From Neoaquamicrobium microcysteis (GTDB taxonomy: Bacteria; Pseudomonadota; Alphaproteobacteria; Rhizobiales; Rhizobiaceae), in contig NZ_VSZS01000061.1 of NCBI RefSeq assembly GCF_008180155.1, positions 62,001 to 126,000 of the forward strand: a stretch of DNA of 64,000 nt. Reading direction: 5' to 3'. Under the pieces are notes generated by a model, which worked only from the letters and a program-made list of their open reading frames with translations, had not been told where the DNA came from and did not search any database. The stretch's first letter is position 1, and each line of letters opens with the position of its first letter. The position numbers were made by a program, and so were the translations under genes. Positions 17,736 to 29,709 of this stretch are shown here, in pieces.

Positions 17736-18353
17736 ATGGTCTCGCCGCTTGCGCCCGCTTTCTTCTCAGGGTTTTTTCTCGGCCTGTCGCTCATCATCGC
17801 GATCGGCGCACAGAACGCGTTTATCCTGCGGCAGGGGCTGCTGCGCCAGCACGTATTCATCCTGTGCCTGATATGCGCCCTTTCGGATGCTCTGCTGATC
17901 GCGGCGGGCGTCGCGGGGCTTGGAACGCTGATCGCGACCTCGCCGCGTCTCATCACGGTTGTGACCATCGGCGGCGCGCTGTTCCTGTTCACCTACGCTG
18001 CGATCGCGTTTCGCCGCGCCTGGCGACCCCAGGCGCTGCACGCGGCAAAGACGGGCGAAGGAAGCATGAAGGCGGCGGTGGCGGCGTGCCTGGCCTTCAC
18101 CTTCCTCAACCCGCATGTCTATCTCGATACGGTCGTGCTTCTGGGATCGCTGTCGGCCCAGTTCGAGGGCCGCGCCCGGCTCGTCTACGGCCTTGGCGCG
18201 TGCATCGCTTCGTTCGTCTGGTTCTTCGGCCTCGGGTACGGGGCGAGGCTGTTGCAGCCGGTCTTTGCCAGACCGGCGGCGTGGCGCGTGCTCGATATCC
18301 TGATCGGGCTGGTTATGACCGCGATCGGGCTTGGCCTGCTACGCAGCCTTTGA
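17736..18353 (+). CDS. LysE/ArgO family amino acid exporter
   Basis: A 205-residue inner-membrane exporter with about six hydrophobic segments. The N-terminal GFFLGLSLIIAIGAQNAFIL is the LysE/ArgO signature (basic amino acid export), and FTFLNPHVYLDTVVLLG is also diagnostic. The likely substrates are arginine or lysine. Its 3' end overlaps a small convergent reading frame by 15 bases. Confidence 0.93.
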   Translation: MVSPLAPAFFSGFFLGLSLIIAIGAQNAFILRQGLLRQHVFILCLICALSDALLIAAGVAGLGTLIATSPRLITVVTIGGALFLFTYAAIAFRRAWRPQALHAAKTGEGSMKAAVAACLAFTFLNPHVYLDTVVLLGSLSAQFEGRARLVYGLGACIASFVWFFGLGYGARLLQPVFARPAAWRVLDILIGLVMTAIGLGLLRSL

Positions 18354-18512
18354 CTTCGGCTTTTCTTCCTCGTCGCGCTTCTGCGCGCAAACCAATGCAG
18401 CAAGCAGGGCAGCCGGGCCGATCTCGCCATAGTGGGCGGTGAGCGCGGCATACTGTGCGCGCTGCGCGCGTTCGCGTTCGGCTTCGAGGGCTGGATGAGC
18501 GGTGCGTTGCAT
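18339..18512 (-). CDS. Small hypothetical protein (57 aa)
   Basis: A 57-codon frame beginning MQRTAHPALEAERERAQRAQ and ending KRDEEEKPKSKAA. It is alanine-rich, charged and very likely helical, with a short central hydrophobic stretch (IGPAALLAALVCA). ATAGGT eight bases before the ATG is a usable ribosome site, and third codon positions are mostly G or C. It overlaps the end of the lysE-like gene on the opposite strand. A second short frame ends four bases upstream (18517-18636). No family recognised; coding status is probable, not certain. Confidence 0.5.
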   Translation of the reverse strand: MQRTAHPALEAERERAQRAQYAALTAHYGEIGPAALLAALVCAQKRDEEEKPKSKAA

Positions 18513-18862
18513 CGTTTTACCTATGTCGCCCGGTGGGGCTCGCGTTGAACATCCCTCCGAGATGGTGTCCGAATGGGTCGAAAAGGTGTCTCAGCGCGGG
18601 CAATTCCGTGAGTTCCGCCAATGTCTTTGCAGACATGTTTAATAAAATCCTATCAGTTGGCGCGTGTTGCGTTTCGGCCACGCCGAGCTGCGTGCCCAAG
18701 CCCTTGACGCAGGCAGGGCGGAGCGCGATAAAGCAGCCGATGAAAACGCCTTTCGCCATTACCGGCATTTGCATTATCGGCTAGCGCTTCGCTGGTCCGG
18801 CCGTTTTCGCTCATCCGACAGATACGAGAAAACGCCCCGGCCAGCAGGCCAGGGGAGAGTTT
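18513..18862. other. 350-bp gap before cysS
   Basis: The gap has no strong coding signal on the plus strand. On the minus strand a 39-codon frame at 18636-18517 (MSAKTLAELTELPALRHLFD start) has AGGA 12 bases upstream and could be a small protein. ATGTCT-TTGC-AGACAT (18621-18636) is a short inverted repeat. A GGCC-AGCA-GGCC hairpin flanked by C and G runs lies near 18836-18855, just before the cysS ribosome site. No riboswitch recognised. Confidence 0.4.
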
Positions 18863-20284
18863 ATGTCTGAAACCGTCGGGCAGCTTCGGCTCTACAACAC
18901 GCTCACGCGGACGAAGGAGGCGTTTGTCCCCATCGATCCCGACAACGTGCGCATGTATGTCTGCGGGCCGACGGTCTACGACTTCGCCCATATCGGCAAC
19001 GCGCGGCCGGTCATCGTCTTCGACGTGCTCTACCGGCTGCTGCGGCACGTCTACGGTGACGATCACGTCACCTATGTGCGCAACATCACCGACGTGGACG
19101 ACAAGATCAACGCACGCGCGCTGCGCGATTTCGGCGGTGAGATTGCTGACGGCCGTCTGTCGCTCAACGACGCGATCCGAAAGGTGACGGAAAAGACGGC
19201 CCATCAGTTCCACGCCGACGTGAAGGCGCTGGGCTGCCTGGAGCCGACATTCGAGCCGCGCGCGACCGAGCATATCGAGGGCATGGTCGCGATGGCGCAG
19301 GCGCTGATCGACAGGGGCAACGCCTATGTCGCACATGGCGCGGAAGGCCGCGAAGTGCTGTTCGACGTGTCCTCGATGCCCGATTACGGGCGCCTTTCCA
19401 ATCGCCAACTGGAAGACCAGCAGGCGGGCGCGCGCGTCGAGGTGAAGGACCACAAGAAGAACCCCGGCGACTTCGTGCTGTGGAAGGAGAGCGCAGCCGA
19501 CCAGCCAGGATGGCCGGCGCATTTCCACTTCGAAGGGCAGGGCTTCGACATCTTCGGCCGCCCCGGCTGGCACATCGAATGCTCGGTCATGAGCAGGCAC
19601 CATCTGGGCGACGTGTTCGACATTCATGGCGGCGGGCTGGACCTCATCTTTCCGCACCACGAGAACGAACTGGCACAGTCGCGCTGCGCCCATGGCACCG
19701 AGGTGATGGCGAAGGTGTGGATGCACAACGGCTTCCTGCAAGTCGAAGGCCGCAAGATGTCGAAGTCCGAGGGCAACTTCGTCACGATCAGCGAGCTTCT
19801 GCACACCGAAAAGTTCGGCGGCCGCAAATGGCCGGGTGAGGTGCTGCGTCTGGCGATGCTGATGACGCACTACCGGGAGCCGATCGATTTCAGCGTACGC
19901 AAGCTGGAAGAGGCAGAAGCGCTGATCGCGAAGTGGCGCAGGAAGGCTGCCGGGCATAGCAAAGGCCCGCTGGACGCGGAGTTTGTGGAAGCTCTCAGCG
20001 ACGATATCGACATGTCGCGCTATCTGCGCCTCTTGAACGCCCATGATCTCGACCCCAGCGCGCTGTTGGCGGCGGCGGAGATGATCGGCCTGAACGTCGC
20101 GGAGTTGAAGACGGAAGTCGACGTGGCGGAGTTCGTCTCCCGCCGTCTCACCTTCATCCGCGACAAGAACTGGGCGGAGGCCGACCGCATCCGTGATGAG
20201 CTTCTTGCGCAGGGTGTGCAGCTGAAGGACGGCAAGGACCCCGCCACGGGCGAACGCGTAACGACGTGGGAGGTGGTGCGGTGA
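18863..20284 (+). CDS. cysS: Cysteinyl-tRNA synthetase
   Basis: Class I aminoacyl-tRNA synthetase that charges tRNA-Cys. The 473 residues include the zinc ligand C34 in YVCGPTVYD, the HIGH-type motif HIGN at 43-46, and KMSKS at 298-302. GGGGAGAG before ATG 18863 is a good ribosome site. It begins a run of five genes with four-base stop/start overlaps ending in cimA. Confidence 0.97.
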   Translation: MSETVGQLRLYNTLTRTKEAFVPIDPDNVRMYVCGPTVYDFAHIGNARPVIVFDVLYRLLRHVYGDDHVTYVRNITDVDDKINARALRDFGGEIADGRLSLNDAIRKVTEKTAHQFHADVKALGCLEPTFEPRATEHIEGMVAMAQALIDRGNAYVAHGAEGREVLFDVSSMPDYGRLSNRQLEDQQAGARVEVKDHKKNPGDFVLWKESAADQPGWPAHFHFEGQGFDIFGRPGWHIECSVMSRHHLGDVFDIHGGGLDLIFPHHENELAQSRCAHGTEVMAKVWMHNGFLQVEGRKMSKSEGNFVTISELLHTEKFGGRKWPGEVLRLAMLMTHYREPIDFSVRKLEEAEALIAKWRRKAAGHSKGPLDAEFVEALSDDIDMSRYLRLLNAHDLDPSALLAAAEMIGLNVAELKTEVDVAEFVSRRLTFIRDKNWAEADRIRDELLAQGVQLKDGKDPATGERVTTWEVVR

Positions 20285-20768
20285 GCCTCGACAACAAGCC
20301 CGTCTATACCGGCGGATGCCAGTGTGGCGCGGTGCGGTTCCGCATCGAGGGCGCGCTGGGCGACGCCTCTGTCTGCCACTGCCGCATGTGCCAGAAGGCG
20401 TTCGGAAATTTCTATGCGCCGCTGGTTTCGGCGCGTGGCGCGGCGCTCGACTGGACGCGCGGCGAGCCCAAGCGTTTCCGCTCCTCCAACCACGTTCTGC
20501 GCGGCTTCTGCGCCGAGTGCGGCACGCCGCTGACCTTCGAGGCGCCCGACGGCGTGGCGCTGGCCATCGGAGCGTTCGACACGCCGGAGGAGATCGCGCC
20601 GACGATCCAATGGGGCGTGGAGGCGAAGCTGCCTTATGTGGACGACGTGCCCTCGCTGCCGGGCGAGGCGACCGAGGCCGACACGGAATCGGCGCCCTAC
20701 CTGCGCGAGCTCGAAAGCTTTCAGCATCCAGACCACGACACCGATACCTGGCCACCGGAGGACAGACG

Positions 20769-20772
<4 letters not shown>
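20281..20772 (+). CDS. GFA family zinc protein, first of a tandem pair
   Basis: A 163-residue member of the GFA (glutathione-dependent formaldehyde-activating, CENP-V) fold. Zinc ligands are visible: C13 and C15 in [11 protein letters not shown]32/C34/C37 in [12 protein letters not shown]77/C80 in [11 protein letters not shown] 20281 overlaps the cysS stop as GTGA. The next gene is a paralogue. Most members of the family have no proven activity; formaldehyde chemistry should not be assumed. Confidence 0.9.
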
Positions 20773-23811
<3,039 letters not shown>

Positions 23812-23914
23812 CTGCGATCCATCAACGGGATTCGATGGACCATCAGAATTATGCACTGGTCGGGTCGGTCACTCGGGTCTACTACGCGGCTCGACAACAG
23901 CAAGGTGTGGCCGC

Positions 23915-24841
23915 ATGCAGGAACGGGTGAGGCCGGAAGCCGTGGAAGCGGGCGAGCCGGCAAGTGCCGAGGCACGGCGCGGCTTCTTCTTCGCGCTGTC
24001 GGCCTATGGGCTGTGGGGCTTCCTTCCCTTCTACATGAAGGCGGTGTCGCACATCCCGGCTGTCGAGGTGGTGGCGCATCGGGTTATCTGGTCGGTGCCG
24101 CTCGCAGGGCTGGTGCTTCTGGTGCTGGGGCGCACCGGCGACATAAGGATGGCTTTTCGCCAGCCGCGCATGCTGGGAATGGCGGCGCTGACAGCCGCCA
24201 TCATCTCCGTCAACTGGGGCATCTATGTCTGGGCCATCGCGGTGGACCGCACGGTCGAAACCGCGCTGGGCTACTACATCAATCCGCTCGTCACCGTGCT
24301 GCTCGGCTCGCTGCTGCTCGGTGAGAAGCTCAACCGATATCAGGTCGTGGCCGTGGCGCTGGCGGTTGCGGCCGTGGCGGTACTGACGGTGGAAGCGGGC
24401 GGCCTGCCGTGGGTCTCGCTGGTGCTGGCCTTGACCTTCGCCGCCTATGGCTATCTGCGCAAGACGCTGCCGGTTGGCCCAAGCCAGGGCTTCTTTCTCG
24501 AAGTGCTCATCCTCAGCATTCCCTGCCTCGCCTATGTGGGCTGGCTGGAGACGACGGGGCAGGGGCATTTCTTCGGCGATGGCGGTGAAAACATCGCCAT
24601 GCTGCTGCTCGCAGGCCCCATCACGGCCATTCCGCTGATCCTCTACGCCTTCGGGGCCAAGCTGCTGCGTATCTCGACCATCGGCATCATGCAGTACGTT
24701 TCGCCGACCATGATCGCGCTGATCGCGGTGTTCGCCTTCGGCGAACCGTTCGGGCTGGACCGGATGATCGCCTTCGGCCTGATCTGGAGCGCGCTGGCGC
24801 TCTACACCTGGTCGATGTTCTTCGGTGCGAAGAAAAGCTAG
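23915..24841 (+). CDS. rarD: RarD family permease (EamA/DMT superfamily)
   Basis: A 308-residue inner-membrane protein with about ten helices. RarD signatures are present: FALSAYGLWGFLPFYMKA, AHRVIWSVPL, and LGYYINPLVTVLLGSLLLGE. E. coli RarD is loosely linked to chloramphenicol sensitivity; the transported solute is unknown. Its TAG stop shares bases with that of the convergent LOG gene in CTAG (24838-24841). Confidence 0.92.
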   Translation: MQERVRPEAVEAGEPASAEARRGFFFALSAYGLWGFLPFYMKAVSHIPAVEVVAHRVIWSVPLAGLVLLVLGRTGDIRMAFRQPRMLGMAALTAAIISVNWGIYVWAIAVDRTVETALGYYINPLVTVLLGSLLLGEKLNRYQVVAVALAVAAVAVLTVEAGGLPWVSLVLALTFAAYGYLRKTLPVGPSQGFFLEVLILSIPCLAYVGWLETTGQGHFFGDGGENIAMLLLAGPITAIPLILYAFGAKLLRISTIGIMQYVSPTMIALIAVFAFGEPFGLDRMIAFGLIWSALALYTWSMFFGAKKS

Positions 24842-25449
24842 AGCCGGTCGATGACCTTGGCGTCGCCCTCGGCTGGAATGCCGGTGGCGGCTGCTTCTGA
24901 AAGCACCGCCGGGACGATCGCCTCGGCATGATCCACCACGATGGGCTGCACGAGGTGGCCCGTGTGCACGAAGCCTTCCGTCCGCATATGGTCGAGCAGC
25001 GTCAGCATCGGATCCCAGAAGCCGTTGATGTTGGCGAAGACGATGGGCTTGCGATGCCGCCCCAGCTGCGCCCATGTCATGATCTCGACGATCTCTTCCA
25101 GCGTTCCGATGCCGCCCGGCAGCGCCACGAATGCGTCGGATTTCTCGAACATGATGTGCTTGCGCTCATGCATGTCCTCGGTGATGATGAGATCGTCCAG
25201 CCGGCCGAGCGCGGCTTCGGTGGCTTCCTTGTTCATCAGGAAACGCGGAATGATGCCGGTGACGTTGCCGCCGCCTTCCATGGTGCCCTTGGCGACCGCG
25301 CCCATGATGCCCTTGGTGCCGCCGCCATAGACGAGACGAAGTCCTGCGCCGGCTATCGACCTGCCCAGCGCGTAACCGGCATCGCGGTAAATGTCGCCCC
25401 GACCGGGGGAAGAACCGCAATAGACGCAGATGGATCGAATCAGATTCAT
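24838..25449 (-). CDS. LOG family protein (cytokinin riboside 5'-phosphate phosphoribohydrolase-like)
   Basis: A 203-residue Rossmann-fold protein of the lysine-decarboxylase-like/LOG family, which cleaves the glycosidic bond of nucleoside 5'-monophosphates. The diagnostic PGGIGTLEE is at 111-119, with YGGGTKGIMG at 41-50 and HERKHIMFEKSDA before it. The missing decarboxylase features argue against lysine decarboxylase, the historical label. Whether it makes cytokinins or only hydrolyses AMP is not shown. Confidence 0.9.
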   Translation of the reverse strand: MNLIRSICVYCGSSPGRGDIYRDAGYALGRSIAGAGLRLVYGGGTKGIMGAVAKGTMEGGGNVTGIIPRFLMNKEATEAALGRLDDLIITEDMHERKHIMFEKSDAFVALPGGIGTLEEIVEIMTWAQLGRHRKPIVFANINGFWDPMLTLLDHMRTEGFVHTGHLVQPIVVDHAEAIVPAVLSEAAATGIPAEGDAKVIDRL

Positions 25450-25563
25450 GACCGAGATTGGTGAATGCGTCGATCGTAACGGTCAAGCCATACGGGGCTT
25501 TTTGTTGTAGCCATTCATAAAACGCGCTAGACGCTGGAAAACGCGGGCAAAGGGACCGGAATC

Positions 25564-27198
25564 ATGGTGGGTTGGCTAAAGGCGCTTCTGTTCATTGGTG
25601 GCGGTGTGACGGCTGCTGCCGGCACGGCCTATGTGACGGGGCTGCTGGATCCTTGGCTGGGGCGCGAGCCGACGGTCATTGCATCTTTGCCGAGCGCTCA
25701 GCCGCAGACGCAGACGCCGCAGCCCCAAGCGGCAGCCCCTGCCGCTGAAGACGCCGTGCCGCTGCCGACGGAAACCACGACGACGGATAAGCAGGGCAGG
25801 CTGGTCGCCCCCGGTTTCGACCTGTTGCGCGTCGAGCCCGATGGTTCGGTGGTGATCGCCGGCCGCGCTGCGGGCGACGCGACCGTGGAGATCATGCAGG
25901 GTGAGACGGTGCTTGGCGCAGGAACGGCCGGGCCGGAAGGCGACTTCGTGATCGTGCTCGACGATCCGCTCGCGCCGGGCGATTACCAGCTTTCGCTGCG
26001 GTCGATGTCCGGCGACGTGCTGGCCGTGTCTCCCGAAACGGCTATCGTTTCCGTGCCGGAGACGCCGGACGGCCAGGTGCTTGCGATGGTCGAGGCGCCG
26101 GGAGCGCCGGCCGAACTGATAACCGTTCCGGAGGCGCCGGCCGCCGCGCCGTCCGAGGAGCCGGAGGTTGCCGGCGAAGCGCCGGTGGAGGCCGTTGAAC
26201 AACCGGGTGCCGCCGTTGCCGAAGGCGAAGCCGCAGTGTCCGATGAGCAGGTGGCGTCACAGGCCGAAGAGCCCGCCGCGCAGGAAGAAGCGGCGGAGGC
26301 GCCGACCGTTGAGACCGCTGCCGACGAGCAGTTGGCCGCAACGACGAAAGACGCGACGGCTACAGAAGACGCCGCAACTGCCCCGGCCGCCGGCGCGGAG
26401 CCGGAAAGCGAGGCTGCCCCGCAGACTGACGTCGCTGCGGCAGCGCCCGAACAGCCGGCCGACGCCGGCGCGCAGCCTGCCGCTGAAGGCAGCGTCGTTG
26501 TCGAGGCCGTCGAGATCGAGGGCGACACGGTTTTTGTCGCCGGCCAGGCAAGTCCCGGGCGTACGGTGCGCGTCTATGCCAACGACGTCCTGCTTGGCGA
26601 TGCGCGCGCTTCTGCCGCCGGCCGCTTCCTGGTCGAGACGCGGCGTGAGCTGCCGGTAGGCCCGTACATGATCCGCGCCGATCTTCTGGAAGCCGACGGA
26701 ACCGTCGTGGCGCGCGCTGCCGTACCGTTCGAGCGTGAGCCGGGCGAGGCGATCGCAGCCGTTGCGCCGCCCGCTCCCGCGCAAACCCCGCAGCCGGCAC
26801 AAGAGCCTGCGGAGCAGTCGCCGGCTTCCGCCCCGCAGGGTGGCGAAGCGGAGACGGCCGATACGCAGGACGCCGGCGAGCCGGAGGCCGAGACCGACAT
26901 CGCCGCCGCGCCTGCCGCCGATGCAACCGCGCCGGCGCTACAGCGGGTCGACGGGTCCGTCATCATCCGCCGTGGCGATTCGCTGTGGCGCATCTCGCGC
27001 CGCGTCTACGGCCGCGGTATCCGCTATTCCACCATCTATCTCGCCAACCAGCAGCAAATCCGCAACCCGGACATGATCTGGCCGGGGCAGGTTTTCTCCG
27101 TCCCGCAGGAGACGCCGGAAGGCGACGTGGCAGACATGGACGCCATGGGCGACCAGGCGGTTTCGCCGGACGCCGAGACGGCGCCGGTGGCGCAGTAG
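25564..27198 (+). CDS. Membrane-anchored Ig-like/LysM envelope protein
   Basis: A 544-residue protein with an N-terminal hydrophobic anchor (about 5-25), a first Ig-like beta domain around 80-150 (FDLLRVEPDGSVVIAGRAAG), a long acidic Ala/Glu/Pro-rich linker (about 185-310), a second Ig-like repeat around 310-390 (VEIEGDTVFVAGQASPGRTV), another linker, and a C-terminal LysM at about 460-515 (IIRRGDSLWRISRRVYGRG). The arrangement suggests a peptidoglycan-binding protein spanning the periplasm. It is a known Rhizobiales architecture without an assigned role. It ends in a hairpin terminator. Confidence 0.87.
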   Translation: MVGWLKALLFIGGGVTAAAGTAYVTGLLDPWLGREPTVIASLPSAQPQTQTPQPQAAAPAAEDAVPLPTETTTTDKQGRLVAPGFDLLRVEPDGSVVIAGRAAGDATVEIMQGETVLGAGTAGPEGDFVIVLDDPLAPGDYQLSLRSMSGDVLAVSPETAIVSVPETPDGQVLAMVEAPGAPAELITVPEAPAAAPSEEPEVAGEAPVEAVEQPGAAVAEGEAAVSDEQVASQAEEPAAQEEAAEAPTVETAADEQLAATTKDATATEDAATAPAAGAEPESEAAPQTDVAAAAPEQPADAGAQPAAEGSVVVEAVEIEGDTVFVAGQASPGRTVRVYANDVLLGDARASAAGRFLVETRRELPVGPYMIRADLLEADGTVVARAAVPFEREPGEAIAAVAPPAPAQTPQPAQEPAEQSPASAPQGGEAETADTQDAGEPEAETDIAAAPAADATAPALQRVDGSVIIRRGDSLWRISRRVYGRGIRYSTIYLANQQQIRNPDMIWPGQVFSVPQETPEGDVADMDAMGDQAVSPDAETAPVAQ

Positions 27199-27212
27199 GC
27201 ATCGTTCGCTGC

Positions 27213-27240
27213 AAAGGGGGAGGTCGACTTCCCCTTTTCA
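27213..27240 (+). terminator. Rho-independent terminator after the Ig/LysM gene
   Basis: GGGGAG and TTCCCC pair (last pair G-U) around a GTCGAC loop, preceded by AAA and followed by TTTTCATTTTC. The A-flanked and T-flanked form could work in both directions. It separates the LysM gene from the ArsR promoter. Confidence 0.68.
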
Positions 27241-27277
27241 TTTTCGGTTGCCGTAGAAGAAAAATCTAAGCCGAAGG

Positions 27278-27331
27278 TTGATCCGGAACACCATTCATCG
27301 TATATCGCCGATATACGATGAATGGTGTTCC
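27278..27331 (+). promoter_or_regulatory. arsR promoter and perfect 22-bp inverted-repeat operator
   Basis: The arms at 27285-27306 and 27310-27331 are perfect 22-bp reverse complements around GCC; the core is ATCGTATATC-GCC-GATATACGAT. A promoter fits within it: TTGATC (27278-27283), a 17-base spacer, then TATATC (27301-27306). A transcript starting near 27313 would carry only the right arm, so the repeat acts as DNA, not as an RNA hairpin. The AT-rich dyad over the -10 is typical of ArsR/SmtB operators. Confidence 0.8.
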
Positions 27332-27337
27332 TCACGA

Positions 27338-27667
27338 ATGACGCGTTCCGCCGACTGCCGCGAATTGAAGGCTATGGCCGGCCGGCTCGGCGCACTGTCG
27401 CATCCCGCCCGCATCGCCATCCTCCAGCATCTCGCGGGCGTCGAGGCCTGCTGCTGCAAGGAAGTGGTTCAGCAGCTCGATCTCGCGCAGTCCACCGTTT
27501 CGCAGCATCTGAAGGTGCTGGTGGATGCGGGGCTGGTGCGCCACACGCCGGAGAGCAGGCGCTCGCGCTATGAGGTCGACCGAAAGGAGCTTGCCGCGCT
27601 GGGCGCGAGCCTGAACGGCCTGCTCGTCACCTGTTGTACCGCGCCGGAAGCTGCCAGCGCGGATTGA
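27338..27667 (+). CDS. ArsR/SmtB family metal-responsive repressor
   Basis: A 109-residue winged-helix repressor. HTH at about 41-66 (KEVVQQLDLAQSTVSQHLKVLVDAG). Cysteines cluster directly before the HTH (CCC, 38-40) and near the C-terminus (CC, 99-100), so thiol ligation of As(III), Cd(II) or a similar metal is plausible. ATG 27338 is six bases after the operator and has no clear Shine-Dalgarno. The next gene, an ABC exporter, starts 23 bases downstream and is the probable regulated partner. Confidence 0.9.
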   Translation: MTRSADCRELKAMAGRLGALSHPARIAILQHLAGVEACCCKEVVQQLDLAQSTVSQHLKVLVDAGLVRHTPESRRSRYEVDRKELAALGASLNGLLVTCCTAPEAASAD

Positions 27668-27690
27668 CCGAACTTTTCAGGACTTTAGCC

Positions 27691-29586
27691 TTGGCTGACA
27701 AGACAGTTTCTGCCGATTCCGGCTCCACCTTCAATACGCTGGCCAATCTGTGGCCCTATATGTGGCCGGCCGACCGTGCCGACCTCAAGTTGCGCGTTGT
27801 CTGGGCGACCATCTTCCTCGTTGTCGCGAAGCTCATCCTCGTCCTGGTGCCGTACTTCTTTAAGTGGGCCACCGACGCGCTGACCGGCGAACTGCAGCCC
27901 GCAGACTACATTCCCGTTATTCTGGTCGGGCCGGTGATGCTGGTTCTGGCCTACAATGTCGTGCGCATCGTACAGCTCGGCTTCAACCAGCTGCGGGATG
28001 CGCTTTTCGCGCAGGTGGGCCAGCACGCGGTGCGCCAGCTCGGCTACCGCACCTTCGTTCACATGCACAAGCTGTCGCTGCGCTTCCATCTGGAGCGGCG
28101 CACGGGCGGCCTGTCCCGCATCATCGAACGCGGCGTGAAGGGCATCGAGACGATCGTGCGCTTCACGATCCTCAACACCGCCCCCACCGTGCTGGAGTTC
28201 GCGCTGACCGCGATCATTTTCTGGATCGCCTACGGCTGGATCTACGTCGCGATCATAGCGGTCACGGTGTGGCTCTACACTTGGTTCACGGTCAAGGCGA
28301 GCGACTGGCGCATCGCCATCCGCCGCGAGATGAACGACAGCGACACCGAGGCCAACACAAAGGCAATCGACTCGCTGCTGAACTACGAGACGGTCAAGTA
28401 TTTCAGCAACGAGAAGATGGAGGCACAGCGCTTCGACCGCTCAATGGAGCGCTACGAGGATGCTGCGACCCGCACGTGGACGTCGCTCGGCTGGCTCAAC
28501 TTCGGGCAGGGCGTGATCTTCGGCGTCGGCATGGCGGCCGTGATGGCGCTGTCTGCGTGGGAGGTGTCGCGCGGAACGCACACCATCGGCGATTTCGTGT
28601 TCGTCAACGCGATGCTGATGCAGCTTTCCGTCCCGCTCAACTTCATCGGCTTCATCTATCGCGAAATCCGGCAGGCGATGACGGACATCGAGCAGATGTT
28701 CGACCTGCTCGACGTGAAGGAGGAGGTGACCGACAGGGAAGGCGCTCAGCCGTTGCTGGTTGCCGACGGCAAGGTGACGTTCGAGGACGTGCATTTCGCC
28801 TACGATTCCAACCGGCCGATCCTCAAGGGCGTGTCGTTCGAAGTGCCGGCCGGCAAGACGGTCGCCATCGTAGGGCCTTCGGGTGCGGGCAAGTCGACCA
28901 TCTCCAGGCTGCTCTTCCGGTTCTACGACATCCAGGAGGGCGCTATCCGCATCGACGGGCAGGACATCCGCGACGTGACGCAGGAGAGCCTGCGGGCCGC
29001 AATCGGCATGGTGCCGCAGGATACGGTGCTGTTCAACGATACGATCGCCTACAACATCCGGTACGGCCGGCCGTCGGCCAGTGAGGAGGAGGTGGCGCAG
29101 GCCGCCGACCTCGCCCAGATCGGCGATTTCATCGCCCGGTTGCCGGATGGCTACAAGACGATGGTCGGCGAGCGCGGGCTCAAGCTCTCCGGCGGCGAAA
29201 AGCAGCGTGTGGCGATCGCCCGTACCATCCTCAAGGCGCCGCCGATCCTGATGCTGGATGAGGCGACCTCGGCGCTAGACACGAGCACGGAACAGGAAAT
29301 CCAGGCCTCTCTCGACCTCGTCAGCCGTGGACGCACCACGCTCGTCATCGCGCATCGGCTTTCCACGGTCATCTCCGCCGACGAGATCATCGTGCTGCAG
29401 GACGGCCGCATTGCCGAACGTGGACGCCATTCCGACCTGCTGGCAGCACGCGGCCTGTACGCTGCGATGTGGGATCGCCAGCGCGAAGCAACCGAGGCGG
29501 AGGAAACTCTGCGTCGCGCCCAGCAGGAAGACGAACTCGGCATCGTCGTGCGCCGCCGCACGCCGGAAGTGGAGGCGGGCGAGTAG
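27691..29586 (+). CDS. Atm1-type ABC exporter (fused permease and ATPase)
   Basis: A 631-residue half transporter: an N-terminal membrane domain of six helices (about 40-320) and an ATPase domain with Walker A GPSGAGKS (395-402), signature LSGGEKQR (499-506), and Walker B ILMLDE (519-524). It resembles Atm1/HMT1 exporters of glutathione-bound metals or persulphides (TNEYEVK-like NYETVKYFSNE in the membrane domain is diagnostic). The chosen start is TTG 27691 with CAGGA eight bases upstream; longer starts overlap arsR. Pairing with an ArsR repressor supports metal or arsenic detoxification. Confidence 0.93.
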   Translation: MADKTVSADSGSTFNTLANLWPYMWPADRADLKLRVVWATIFLVVAKLILVLVPYFFKWATDALTGELQPADYIPVILVGPVMLVLAYNVVRIVQLGFNQLRDALFAQVGQHAVRQLGYRTFVHMHKLSLRFHLERRTGGLSRIIERGVKGIETIVRFTILNTAPTVLEFALTAIIFWIAYGWIYVAIIAVTVWLYTWFTVKASDWRIAIRREMNDSDTEANTKAIDSLLNYETVKYFSNEKMEAQRFDRSMERYEDAATRTWTSLGWLNFGQGVIFGVGMAAVMALSAWEVSRGTHTIGDFVFVNAMLMQLSVPLNFIGFIYREIRQAMTDIEQMFDLLDVKEEVTDREGAQPLLVADGKVTFEDVHFAYDSNRPILKGVSFEVPAGKTVAIVGPSGAGKSTISRLLFRFYDIQEGAIRIDGQDIRDVTQESLRAAIGMVPQDTVLFNDTIAYNIRYGRPSASEEEVAQAADLAQIGDFIARLPDGYKTMVGERGLKLSGGEKQRVAIARTILKAPPILMLDEATSALDTSTEQEIQASLDLVSRGRTTLVIAHRLSTVISADEIIVLQDGRIAERGRHSDLLAARGLYAAMWDRQREATEAEETLRRAQQEDELGIVVRRRTPEVEAGE

Positions 29587-29709
29587 TTCGCCCGCCGCGC
29601 ACCGCTGCCTTGGGCAACGCCGCAGCTTGTTTGAGCGCCGCGCGTTGCCCTTTTGCGGTTCATCCGCTAAACCTCGCCCTCATTTCGCTGAAGGAGCGGT
29701 CCGGGTCGC

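Noticed and set aside
18836-18855. T-box or cysteine-responsive leader upstream of cysS
   Set aside because: T-boxes are not expected in alphaproteobacteria, and only a short GC hairpin is present.
23818-23850. TCCATC/GATGGA hairpin after cimA as a terminator
   Set aside because: The stem is six bp with a 10-base loop and no T-run follows; evidence too thin.
27285-27331. Inverted repeat as a transposon end or as an RNA terminator
   Set aside because: There is no transposase, no target duplication and no T-run. The promoter elements inside it fit an operator better.
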